Shown here: positions 16,926 to 29,300 of the stretch, in pieces
How the letters are laid out: every line of letters begins with the position of its first letter
How positions within the stretch are numbered: position 1 is the stretch's first letter
DNA from: Vibrio gallaecicus
GTDB taxonomy: Bacteria; Pseudomonadota; Gammaproteobacteria; Enterobacterales; Vibrionaceae
Direction: 5' to 3'
NCBI RefSeq assembly: GCF_024347495.1
Contig: NZ_AP025490.1
Coordinates: 2,170,001-2,234,000 of the forward strand
DNA length: 64,000 bases
Position numbers and translations under genes: made by a program
Notes under the pieces: generated by a model
Seen by the model: the letters and a program-made list of their open reading frames with translations, nothing else
What the model was told of the DNA's origin: nothing
Database searches by the model: none

Positions 16926-17435
16926 CTTTTTTGCCTGAACTAATTTGTCGTGATAACGATTTTTCCGGCTCTTTGCCGTTATCGATAAACAGTTAATATA
17001 GTTACGTAAAAAAGAGTATTAGGGTTCACAAAAAAAACAGTCATATCAATAAAGTTTAAGTAAAAGGTATATTTGTCATCTCAACGGGGCATATTTAATC
17101 CCACCCCTGTGCACCATGGGGAAAATAGTCATCGTCACCATGATCGCTTATCTAAGAGATCTCATTCATCTTTATATATTTAATGTTACTAACCAACGTC
17201 AGTTTTATAGATGGGCATTTATTGACAAGGCTAGCAATTAGACTACTCTTTAAGAACTGATAGAACATCATCAGTAGGTAAATGAACAAGTTTCAACGTA
17301 AACCGTAACACTGTAAAAGAAAGAAATAGCATGTACATTGTAGAAAAATAGAAAAGCCACTTTTTACATTAAGTGGCTTTTTTTCCAACAAACCATCTCC
17401 GAACAACGTATTTTTATATCGCAAAACCCGCATCC
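16926..17435. other. Gene-free stretch between DUF2256 and methyltransferase genes
   Basis: About 500 bp with no supported gene. It holds the hairpin listed at 17352 and presumably the promoter of the DUF2256-photolyase pair. Confidence 0.45.
17352..17384. terminator. Bidirectional terminator hairpin
   Basis: AAAAGCCACTT pairs with AAGTGGCTTTT (11 bp, 8-nt loop). A T run follows on the plus strand and a shorter one on the minus strand. On the minus strand it lies about 50 bp after the methyltransferase stop. Confidence 0.72.
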
Positions 17436-18074
17436 CTACGTTTTTCTTGCGACAATAAAATAACTAGATGCACCCTTGTAGATCTCTTTAGCTTCAACTG
17501 TCTTAAAATCGCCTTTTCCCAATAAACTATCCAAATCAGAACCTCTGTATTCTCTTATAGTGATGGGGATTATTCCGATCTTCGAGAGTATTCTGACAAG
17601 GTGAATTTGCATGGTAACCAATAGCGATTTTCTCCCCCCTAAACAAGGTGTACTCGAAATCAACAGACCATTAGGTTTGAGTAACTCGTGTATCCTTTGT
17701 ACAACATGATGAGGTTTATCAACGGTATGTAACATATTGAAAGCAAAGATCACATCAAATGACTCGTTTTCATATCTGCTGTCAAAGATAGTAGCTTGAG
17801 TGAAATGAACATTTTCAATGTTGCTATTGGCGGCTTTATTTCTTGCTGATTCAACCATTGCTTTTGAGATATCAATGGCATGAATCTCCTTTACATGGCT
17901 CGCTAACTCGCATGATTTTGTACCGGTTCCACACCCGTAATCCAGCACGATATTGCTAGCATCGAGGTATTTTTCTGCATATTTTCTGGTCATATTATGT
18001 ATGAATTCAAAACGAGCTTCAGACTTGTCATAGCCTTTTGACGCCTTATTCCAGAAGTTTTCAGTCTTGTTCAT
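17436..18074 (-). CDS. Class I SAM-dependent methyltransferase
   Basis: A 212-residue methyltransferase of the UbiE/Methyltransf_11 kind. Motif I is VLDYGCGTGT (about residues 43-52), followed by the acidic loop IHAIDISKAMVE and the post-I region FDVIFAFNMLHTV. The C-terminal third is hydrophobic and probably binds the substrate. The substrate is unknown. It is divergent from the LysR gene at 18215. Confidence 0.83.
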   Translation of the reverse strand: MNKTENFWNKASKGYDKSEARFEFIHNMTRKYAEKYLDASNIVLDYGCGTGTKSCELASHVKEIHAIDISKAMVESARNKAANSNIENVHFTQATIFDSRYENESFDVIFAFNMLHTVDKPHHVVQRIHELLKPNGLLISSTPCLGGRKSLLVTMQIHLVRILSKIGIIPITIREYRGSDLDSLLGKGDFKTVEAKEIYKGASSYFIVARKT

Positions 18075-18214
18075 TACCTACCACCTTTCAGTACTGTGAA
18101 ACCATACACTAGCTATTTCAATTGAATCTCGATGATTTGAAATTCATAAATCACCTACATTCTATCGATGCTATTATGGATTGATAGATGGGAAAATGCA
18201 TAAAAGGTATTCAT

Positions 18215-19114
18215 ATGCGAATAGATTGGAAGGCGGTAGATTTTGATTGGAATCATGCGAGAGCTTTTCTTGCGACGGCTGAGCTGGGTTCTTTGTCAGC
18301 GGCAGCTAAGGCTTTAAATAGCTCCCAGCCTACATTGAGTCGGCAAGTCAATGCATTAGAGAAACAGCTTAAAGTTGCTCTATTTGAACGTGTAGGCAAA
18401 GGGCTTGAGTTAACGCCAAGTGGTATAGAATTGGCAGAATGCGTCAAAAACATGGGGAATGCTGCCGCCCATTTATCCCTGACCGCTTCAGGAAAATCAG
18501 AGGTATTAGAAGGCTCGGTTTGCATAAGCGCATCAGAAAGCATGGCAGTTTACGAGTTGCCTGCGATCATATCGAAGCTGAGAAATATTGAACCCAAAAT
18601 TACGATTGAGTTAGTCGCATCTAACGCGAGTAGTGATTTAAAACGCAGAGAAGCAGACATTGCTATCAGATCATACAGACCTGAGCAGCTAGACTTAATT
18701 GCTAAGAAGATCAGAGACGACCATTTCTATCTTTATGCTGCCAATTCATACCTTAACTCGATAGCAAACCCTCAGACTTTGTCAGATTTCAATAGTGCTA
18801 ATTTTATTGGTCCTTCGGATTATCAAAAAATCATTTCAATGCTAAATCAACGGGGGTTACAGCTAACTCCTGAAAACTTCCCAGTCACAACAAGTAATCA
18901 TACTGTTTACTGGGAGCTAGTTAAGCAAGGCGTTGGTGTTGGTTTTATTCAAGATAGCTTGGTTCAACCAACAGATGATGTAGTAAAAGTACTGCCAGAA
19001 CTTGGCCATTTTCCAACGGAGCTTTGGCTTGTTACCCATCGAGAGCTTCGAACAAATAGACGAATCCAATATGTTTTCGAATTTTTGAGCAAAGAGTTAT
19101 CAAACTATAATTAA
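18215..19114 (+). CDS. LysR family transcriptional regulator
   Basis: The ATG at 18215 (MRIDWKAVDFDWNHARAF) is chosen because AAAAGG sits about 7 bp upstream; an in-frame ATG at 18188 gives nine extra residues. The 299-residue product has a LysR winged helix (LGSLSAAAKALNSSQPTLSR) and an effector domain. It is divergent from the methyltransferase and may control it. The effector is unknown. Confidence 0.87.
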   Translation: MRIDWKAVDFDWNHARAFLATAELGSLSAAAKALNSSQPTLSRQVNALEKQLKVALFERVGKGLELTPSGIELAECVKNMGNAAAHLSLTASGKSEVLEGSVCISASESMAVYELPAIISKLRNIEPKITIELVASNASSDLKRREADIAIRSYRPEQLDLIAKKIRDDHFYLYAANSYLNSIANPQTLSDFNSANFIGPSDYQKIISMLNQRGLQLTPENFPVTTSNHTVYWELVKQGVGVGFIQDSLVQPTDDVVKVLPELGHFPTELWLVTHRELRTNRRIQYVFEFLSKELSNYN

Positions 19115-19749
19115 TCTAGGGTAATAAGAGGGTTCAATTTATACCCGAGAATTTTTATGAATGTAAGAATGCAAGCTTCTAGATAAAGTGAGCTAATTGG
19201 TACATTTAAATCCCCTTATTATTGTCATTGAAAAGAAAAAAGTGCGTTTACTAACCCTTTACTCATTTTACTGAATAGCTTTTCGATCCATCATATGAAG
19301 ATAAGTGTACCCAGAGCCACAAAGACACCTCTTGTAGCTGCACCATTTGTTTACGTTGAATAAACGCTAACACTAACTTTTGAAACTCAGTAACCAACAC
19401 TAAGCGCCTGTTGAACTCATTCAACGCAACTCTTTGTTTCTCTTCAAATCCATTCCTAAAATCAGGTTTGAGAATCTGACAAAGTGTTTTACTTCGAAGA
19501 ATGTTGACTGTTCATTGTGATCCGTTACTAAAAAGTCAGGGGATATCGGCATTTACGATTATTAAATTGATAATGGAAACCAAAGAGCTGGGAAGTGATA
19601 ACAAAAAGATATCTGAACTGTTGGGGGATTTGATAACGAAAATACCAGTTTCAGTTTTTCGTAATGAGAGATAACGCATTTTAGTACCAAGCTGAAAATC
19701 ACGTTATTGATAGAGATAAAGCTTTGATTTGATAGGATTTAGATAGCAA

Positions 19750-19777
19750 AAAGCCGCTCATTAAGAGCGGCTTTTTT
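19750..19777 (+). terminator. Isolated strong terminator
   Basis: AAAGCCGCTC pairs with GAGCGGCTTT (10 bp, 5-nt loop), with T to 19777. No gene ends within 600 bp on either strand, so an unannotated transcript may end here. Confidence 0.7.
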
Positions 19778-19947
19778 AATGGTGATGCTTGCAAGATAAG
19801 TCTGCATAACGCGAACTAACTATCAAAGACTTAAAATAACATTTGCAGCATAAGTTCGCATAAAATTGCAACGAAAGTCTGCAAATTTGAACAACGACTA
19901 AAAATCAACGTAGTAAAATTACCACACTCCAATTAATCCTCTAGCGA

Positions 19948-19969
19948 CATAGTCGACAACATAGTCGAC
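19948..19969. repeat. Tandem ACATAGTCGAC direct repeat
   Basis: ACATAGTCGAC occurs twice back to back, 11 bp apart, about 350 bp before the adhesin start. One helical turn of spacing fits a regulator-binding site, but no regulator can be named. Confidence 0.4.
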
Positions 19970-20316
19970 ATGTGTGTAACAAACTTTTGGACAAAAGTAA
20001 GTTAGTGGCTTTACTAAATTAGTATTACATAGATTACTTTTTGTAATACTAAATTCCTGATCAGAAGACCCCTTTCACTCTATGACTACATCTTGAGATT
20101 AACAACTGCTACCCACTCCTTGAATCCAATATATATGTAAACAAGCTGGTCGGTTAAACGCTAATTAGAGTATTCAAATACATAGTTGTTTACATCCATT
20201 GATACCTAAAACGTAGAACCTTCTCAATTTCTGGTTTTTTCTTTAAAAATTATCCAATTAGCTAGCTAAACCTCTATCTGTGTATTTTACTTAAGATAGA
20301 CAATCACGATTCACGG

Positions 20317-23300
20317 ATGATAAAAATGGCTAACAAAAAAAACGTCGAAGCAAACAAGAAAAATAACGAGCTAGAACAAAAGAAGCCGACACAAAAAAAG
20401 AAGCTCAGACTGCATTCGCACCTTAAAGTTAAAATACCAATTTTTCAATCACTTATGATGATACTACCATCGCTGGCAAAGCACGCATCAGCCAGAAATG
20501 GAGACGATACCAGCGATACGGTAGATCGAGTAAACACAAATAGCGCGACAGAAAAAGGCATCATATCCGACCATGGCAAAGCAGAATCATCAGTGGTTAG
20601 TCATCAAGAAGCTCAAACCGGTGAAGACCACGTAAGCCCGATCTTAAGTACAAACCAGACTCCACATGGTTCTAACAGTCACTTAGTACCTTCTCATCAT
20701 TTATCGACGTTTTCTCACCCACAAGTCCATTATATTCCTTCAGTATCGATGCCTGACATCTCTGCAGGAAGTAACTGGCATCCTATTCCTTCAAGTACAC
20801 CTTCGACACCAGCTCTACCAGTAACTTTTATGCCAGAAGTAATAAAAGGTACATACGGAGAGCTACATGTTGATGTAAATGGTCAATACACATTTGTATT
20901 GAATCCAAAATCTCCTCAATACATCCTGCTGAACCAGCACCAACAAGGTACTGACAATTTTACGTTACATCTATCTAATGGATCGAACATCATTGTTCAG
21001 ATACCGGTAACCGGTAAACAAGACACGCCAAGCATTTCTGGAGACTTAGCTGGTGTTGTAACAGAAGATCACAACATTGATTCACAAGGCTTGTTACATG
21101 CGAACGGTAAAATTGATGTAATAGATCCTGACCAAAATGAAAGTTCAATGAAGCATGAAATCATCTCTGGAAAGTATGGGTCGCTAACTATTGATGCTGA
21201 TGGACACTGGCAGTATCAAGTGGATAACTCTCTTTCGAATATTCAAGCGTTAACCGCTGCCACTTCATTACACGAAAGTTTCACTGTTCACACCAAAGAT
21301 GGAACTCCACAAACCATTGATATGACGATTGGAGGAAACGACGACAATGCCGTAATTTCTGGAGTGGATGCAGGAGTGGTGATAGAAGATTTAACGACAC
21401 AAATCCAAGGTAAACTTTCTGTAGCTGACTCTGACTTTGGAGAAAGTCACTTTCAAGCATCACAAGTAACTGGTCATTTGGGTACACTCAATATCACGGA
21501 AGATGGTGTGTGGACGTACGTTCTCGATAACACAAACCCTGCGGTTCAAGAATTAAGCGCGAATAAAACAACCACCGATACCATTACAGTACATTCAGCC
21601 GATGGTACTGCACATCAGATTACATTAACGATTAATGGCACTAATGACAAAGCCACAGTCAGCAGCGCGACCATCGCCATTGATGAAACCGACCAAGCGG
21701 TGACCACCTCAGGCACGTTGACCAGCACCGATATTGATAATCCAGACAACACCTTCACGCCAGATTCCATTACAGGCGCTAATGGCGATCTCACCATTGA
21801 TGCCAATGGTCATTGGAATTTCACCGCGAGCAGTGCGTTTAATCAATTAAACGTCGGTGACAAAGTCGAAGAGACGTTTACCGTCAATTCGGTTGATGGC
21901 ACGCCATCGACCATCAAGGTCACAATTAATGGTACTAATGATGCTGCCACTGTCAGCAGCGCGACCGTCGCCATTGATGAAACCGACCAAGCAGTAACGA
22001 CATCAGGCACGTTGACCAGCACCGACGTAGATAACCCAGATAATGCGTTTACACCCGGTTCTATTTCAGGCACTAATGGCGATCTGACTATTGATGCCAA
22101 TGGTCATTGGTTGTTCACTGCGAACAGCGCATTTAACCAATTAAACGTCGGCGATAAAGTCGAAGAGACCTTCACTGTGTCGTCTGTTGATGGCACACCA
22201 TCGACCATCAAGGTCACGATTAATGGCACCAACGACAAAGCAACGGTCAGCACTGCAACCGTTGCCATTGATGAAACCGACCAAGCAGTAACGACATCAG
22301 GCACGTTGATCAGCACCGACGTAGATAATCCAGACAACACTTTCATACCAGCCTCGATTACTGGCTCTAACGGTGACCTCACCATTGATGCTAATGGACA
22401 TTGGTCATTCACCGCCAGCAGTGCGTTTAATCAATTAAACGTCGGCGATAAGGTCGAAGAAACATTCACCGTGTCGTCTGTAGATGGCACCCCATCGACC
22501 ATCAAAGTCACGATTAATGGCACTAATGACAAAGCAACGGTCAGCAGCGCAACCGTTGCCATCGATGAAACCGACCAAGCAGTAACGACATCAGGCACGT
22601 TGACCAGCACCGACGTAGATAACCCAGATAATGCGTTTACACCCGGTTCTATTTCAGGCACTAATGGCGATCTGACTATTGATGCCAATGGTCATTGGTT
22701 GTTCACTGCGAACAGCGCATTTAACCAATTAAACGTCGGCGATAAAGTCGAAGAGACCTTCACTGTGTCGTCTGTTGATGGCACACCATCGACCATCAAG
22801 GTCACGATTAATGGCACCAACGACAAAGCAACGGTCAGCACTGCAACCGTTGCCATTGATGAAACCGACCAAGCAGTAACGACATCAGGCACGTTGATCA
22901 GCACCGACGTAGATAATCCAGACAACACTTTCATACCAGCCTCGATTACTGGCTCTAACGGTGACCTCACCATTGATGCTAATGGACATTGGTCATTCAC
23001 CGCCAGCAGTGCGTTTAATCAATTAAACGTCGGCGATAAGGTCGAAGAAACATTCACCGTGCCGTCTGTAGATGGCACCCCATCGACCATCAAAGTCACG
23101 ATTAATGGCACTAATGACAAAGCAACGGTCAGCAGCGCAACCGTTGCCATCGATGAAACAGACCAAGCGGTTAGTACCTCGGGCACGTTGATCAGCACCG
23201 ACGTAGATAATCCAGATAATGCGTTTACACCCGGTTCTATTTCAGGCACTAATGGCGATCTGACTATTGATGCCAATGGTCATTGGTTGTTCACTGCGAA

Positions 23301-26300
23301 CAGCGCATTTAACCAATTAAACGTCGGCGATAAAGTCGAAGAGACCTTCACTGTGTCGTCTGTTGATGGCACACCATCGACCATCAAGGTGACGATTAAT
23401 GGCACCAATGATGCTGCCATAGTCAGCACTGCAACCATTGCCATCGATGAAACCGACCAAGCGGTGACCACCTCAGGCACGTTGACCAGTACCGACGTAG
23501 ATAACCCAGACAACACTTTCATACCCGCCTCGATTACAGGATCTAACGGTGACCTCACCATTGATGCCAATGGTCATTGGAATTTCACCGCGAGCAGTGC
23601 GTTTAATCAATTAAACGTTGGCGATAGAGTCGAAGAAACCTTTACCGTCAATTCGATTGATGGCACGCCATCGACCATCAAGGTCACAATTAATGGCACA
23701 AACGACAAAGCAACGGTCAGCACTGCAACCATTGCCATCGATGAAACCGACAAAGCGGTGACCACCTCAGGCACGTTGACCAGTACCGACGTAGATAATC
23801 CAGATAATGCGTTTACACCCGGTTCTATTTCAGGCACTAATGGCGATCTGACTATTGATGCCAATGGTCATTGGTTGTTCACTGCGAACAGCGCATTTAA
23901 CCAATTAAACGTCGGCGATAAAGTCGAAGAGACCTTCACTGTGTCGTCTGTTGATGGCACACCATCGACCATCAAGGTGACGATTAATGGCACCAATGAT
24001 GCTGCCATAGTCAGCACTGCAACCATTGCCATCGATGAAACCGACCAAGCGGTGACCACCTCAGGCACGTTGACCAGTACCGACGTAGATAACCCAGACA
24101 ACACTTTCATACCCGCCTCGATTACAGGATCTAACGGTGACCTCACCATTGATGCCAATGGTCATTGGAATTTCACCGCGAGCAGTGCGTTTAATCAATT
24201 AAACGTTGGCGATAGAGTCGAAGAAACCTTTACCGTCAATTCGATTGATGGCACGCCATCGACCATCAAGGTCACAATTAATGGCACAAACGACAAAGCA
24301 ACGGTCAGCACTGCAACCATTGCCATCGATGAAACCGACAAAGCGGTGACCACCTCAGGCACGTTGACCAGTACCGACGTAGATAATCCAGATAATGCGT
24401 TTACACCCGGTTCTATTTCAGGCACTAATGGCGATCTGACTATTGATGCCAATGGTCATTGGTTGTTCACTGCGAACAGCGCATTTAACCAATTAAACGT
24501 CGGCGATAAAGTCGAAGAGACCTTCACTGTGTCGTCTGTTGATGGCACACCATCGACCATCAAGGTGACGATTAATGGCACCAATGATGCTGCCATAGTC
24601 AGCACTGCAACCATTGCCATCGATGAAACCGACCAAGCGGTGACCACCTCAGGCACGTTGACCAGTACCGACGTAGATAACCCAGACAACACTTTCATAC
24701 CCGCCTCGATTACAGGATCTAACGGTGACCTCACCATTGATGCCAATGGTCATTGGAATTTCACCGCGAGCAGTGCGTTTAATCAATTAAACGTTGGCGA
24801 TAGAGTCGAAGAAACCTTTACCGTCAATTCGATTGATGGCACGCCATCGACCATCAAGGTCACAATTAATGGCACAAACGACAAAGCAACGGTCAGCACT
24901 GCAACCATTGCCATCGATGAAACCGACAAAGCGGTGACCACCTCAGGCACGTTGACCAGTACCGACGTAGATAATCCAGATAATGCGTTTACACCCGGTT
25001 CTATTTCAGGTGCTAACGGAGACCTGACCATTGATGCCAATGGTCATTGGGTGTTCACCGCTAACAGTGCATTCAATCAATTAAACGTTGGCGATAAGGT
25101 CGAAGAAACCTTTACCGTCAATTCGGTTGATGGCACGCCATCGACCATCAAGGTGACGATTAATGGTACCAATGATGCTGCCACTGTCAGCAGCGCGACC
25201 GTCGCCATCGATGAAACCGAGCAAGCGGTTACCACCTTGGGAATGTTGACCAGCACCGACGTAGATAACCCAGATAATGCGTTTACGCCCGATTCCATTA
25301 CAGGCACTAACGGTGACCTCACCATTGATGCCAATGGACATTGGATTTTCACCGCGAACAGTGCGTTCAATCAATTAAACGTCGGCGATAAGGTTGAAGA
25401 AACCTTTACCGTCAATTCGGTCGATGGCACACCATCGACCATCAAGGTCACGATTAATGGCACCAATGATGCTGCTACAGTCAGCAGCGCGACCGTTGCC
25501 ATCGATGAAACCGACCAAGCGGTTAGTACCTCGGGCACGTTGAACAGCACCGACGTAGATAATCCAGATAATGCGTTTACACCCGGTTCTATTTCAGGTG
25601 CTAACGGAGACCTGACCATTGATGCCAATGGTCATTGGGTGTTCACCGCTAACAGTGCATTCAATCAATTAAACGTTGGCGATAAGGTCGAAGAAACCTT
25701 TACCGTCAATTCGGTTGATGGCACGCCATCGACCATCAAGGTGACGATTAATGGTACCAATGATGCTGCCACTGTCAGCAGCGCGACCGTCGCCATCGAT
25801 GAAACCGACCAAGCGGTTAGTACCTCGGGCACGTTGAACAGCACCGACGTAGATAATCCAGATAATGCGTTTACACCCGGTTCTATTTCAGGTGCTAACG
25901 GAGACCTGACCATTGATGCCAATGGTCATTGGGTGTTCACCGCTAACAGTGCATTCAATCAATTAAACGTTGGCGATAAGGTCGAAGAAACCTTTACCGT
26001 CAATTCGGTTGATGGCACGCCATCGACCATCAAGGTGACGATTAATGGTACCAATGATGCTGCCACTGTCAGCAGCGCGACCGTCGCCATCGATGAAACC
26101 GACAAAGCGGTAACGACTTCAGGCACACTAACCAGTACCGACGTAGATAATCCAGATAATGCGTTTACACCCGGTTCTATTTCAGGTGCTAACGGTGACC
26201 TGACCATTGATGCCAATGGTCATTGGGTGTTCACCGCGAACAGTGCATTCAATCAATTAAACGTTGGCGATAAGGTCGAAGAAACATTCACCGTGTCGTC

Positions 26301-29300
26301 TGTAGATGGCACCCCATCGACCATCAAGGTGACGATTAATGGCACCAACGACAAAGCCACGGTCAGCACTGCAACCATTGCCATCGATGAAACCGACAAA
26401 GCGGTTACCACCTCGGGAACGTTGACCAGCACCGACGTAGATAACCCAGACAACACTTTCATACCCGCCTCGATTACTGGATCTAACGGTGACCTCACCA
26501 TTGATGCCAATGGTCATTGGAATTTCACCGCAAGCAGCGCGTTCAATCAATTAAACGTCGGCGATAAGGTCGAAGAGACGTTTACCGTCAATTCGATTGA
26601 TGGCACGCCATCGACCATCAAGGTCACAATTAATGGCACCAATGATGCTGCCATAGTCAGCACTGCAACCGTTGCCATTGATGAAACCGACCAAGCAGTA
26701 ACGACATCAGGCACGTTGATCAGCACCGACGTAGATAATCCAGATAATGCGTTTACACCCGATTCCATTACAGGTGCTAACGGTGACCTGACCATTGATG
26801 CCAATGGTCATTGGGTGTTCACCGCGAACAGTGCATTCAATCAATTAAACGTTGGCGATAAGGTCGAAGAAACATTCACCGTGTCGTCTGTAGATGGCAC
26901 CCCATCGACCATCAAGGTGACGATTAATGGCACCAACGACAAAGCAACGGTCAGCACTGCAACCATTGCCATCGATGAAACCGACCAAGCGGTAACGACT
27001 TCAGGCACACTAACCAGTACCGACGTAGATAATCCAGACAACACTTTCATACCAGCCTCGATTACTGGCTCTAACGGTGACCTCACCATTGATGCTAATG
27101 GACATTGGTCATTCACCGCCAGCAGTGCGTTTAATCAATTAAACGTCGGCGATAAGGTCGAAGAAACATTCACCGTGTCGTCTGTAGATGGCACCCCATC
27201 GACCATCAAAGTCACGATTAATGGCACTAATGACAAAGCAACGGTCAGCAGCGCGACCGTTGCCATTGATGAAACCGACAAAGCGGTAACGACTTCAGGC
27301 ACACTAACCAGTACCGACGTAGATAATCCAGACAACACTTTCATACCAGCCTCGATTACTGGCTCTAACGGTGACCTCACCATTGATGCTAATGGACATT
27401 GGTCATTCACCGCCAGCAGTGCGTTTAATCAATTAAACGTCGGCGATAAGGTCGAAGAAACATTCACCGTGTCGTCTGTAGATGGCACCCCATCGACCAT
27501 CAAGGTGACGATTAATGGCACCAACGACAAAGCAACGGTCAGCACTGCAACCATTGCCATCGATGAAACCGACCAAGCGGTGACCACCTCAGGCACGTTG
27601 ACCAGCACCGATATTGATAATCCAGACAACACCTTCACGCCAGATTCCATTACAGGCGCTAATGGCGATCTCACCATTGATGCCAATGGTCATTGGAATT
27701 TCACCGCGAACAGTGCGTTCAATCAATTAAACGTTGGCGATAAGGTCGAAGAAACATTCACCGTGTCGTCTGTAGATGGCACGCCATCGACCATCAAGGT
27801 GACGATTAATGGCACTAATGATGCTGCCACCGTCAGCAGCGCGACCGTTGCCATCAATGAGACTGACCAAGCGGTTACCACCTCGGGAACACTAACCAGT
27901 ACCGACGTAGATAATCCAGATAATGCGTTTACGCCCGATTCCTTTTCAGGCACTAATGGCGATCTGACTATTGATGCCAATGGTCATTGGAATTTCATCG
28001 CGAACAGTGCGTTCAATCAATTAAACGTTGGCGATAAGGTCGAAGAAACCTTTACCGTCAATTCGGTCGATGGCACCCCATCGACCATCAAGGTGACGAT
28101 TAATGGCACTAATGACAAAGCAACGGTCAGCAGTGCGACCGTTGCCATTGATGAAACCGACCAAGCAGTAACGACATCAGGCACGTTGATCAGCACCGAC
28201 GTAGATAATCCAGATAATGCGTTTACACCCGATTCCATTACAGGTGCTAACGGTGACCTGACCATTGATGCCAATGGTCATTGGGTGTTCACCGCGAACA
28301 GTGCATTCAATCAATTAAACGTTGGCGATAAGGTCGAAGAAACATTCACCGTGTCGTCTGTAGATGGCACCCCATCGACCATCAAGGTCACGATTAATGG
28401 CACCAACGACAAAGCCACGGTCAGCACTGCAACCATTGCCATCGATGAAACCGACAAAGCGGTGACCACCTCAGGCACGTTGACCAGCACCGATATTGAT
28501 AATCCAGACAACACCTTCACACCAGATTCCATTACAGGCGCTAATGGCGATCTCACCATTGATGCCAATGGTCATTGGAATTTCACCGCGAACAGTGCGT
28601 TCAATCAATTAAACGTTGGCGATAAGGTCGAAGAAACATTCACCGTCAATTCGATTGATGGCACGCCATCGACCATCAAGGTCACAATTAATGGCACCAA
28701 TGATGCTGCCATAGTCAGCACTGCAACCGTTGCCATTGATGAAACCGACCAAGCAGTAACGACATCAGGCACGTTGATCAGCACCGACGTAGATAATCCA
28801 GATAATGCGTTTACACCCGATTCCATTACAGGTGCTAACGGTGACCTGACCATTGATGCCAATGGTCATTGGGTGTTCACCGCGAACAGTGCATTCAATC
28901 AATTAAACGTTGGCGATAAGGTCGAAGAAACATTCACCGTGTCGTCTGTAGATGGCACCCCATCGACCATCAAAGTCACGATTAATGGCACTAATGACAA
29001 AGCCACGGTCAGCACTGCAACCATTGCCATCGATGAAACCGACAAAGCGGTGACCACCTCAGGCACGTTGACCAGCACCGATATTGATAATCCAGACAAC
29101 ACCTTCACGCCAGATTCCATTACAGGCACTAATGGCGATCTCACCATTGATGCCAATGGACATTGGTCATTCACCGCCAGCAGTGCGTTCAATCAATTAA
29201 ACGTTGGCGATAAGGTCGAAGAAACATTCACCGTGTCGTCTGTAGATGGCACCCCATCGACCATCAAGGTGACGATTAATGGCACCAACGACAAAGCCAC

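Larger units (their letters stand above)
19115..20316. other. 1.2-kb gene-free region upstream of the giant adhesin
   Basis: Very AT-rich, with no supported ORF. It contains a strong isolated terminator (19750-19777) and a short direct repeat (19948-19969). The length suggests a long regulated promoter for the adhesin and possibly a small RNA ending at the terminator. Confidence 0.5.
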
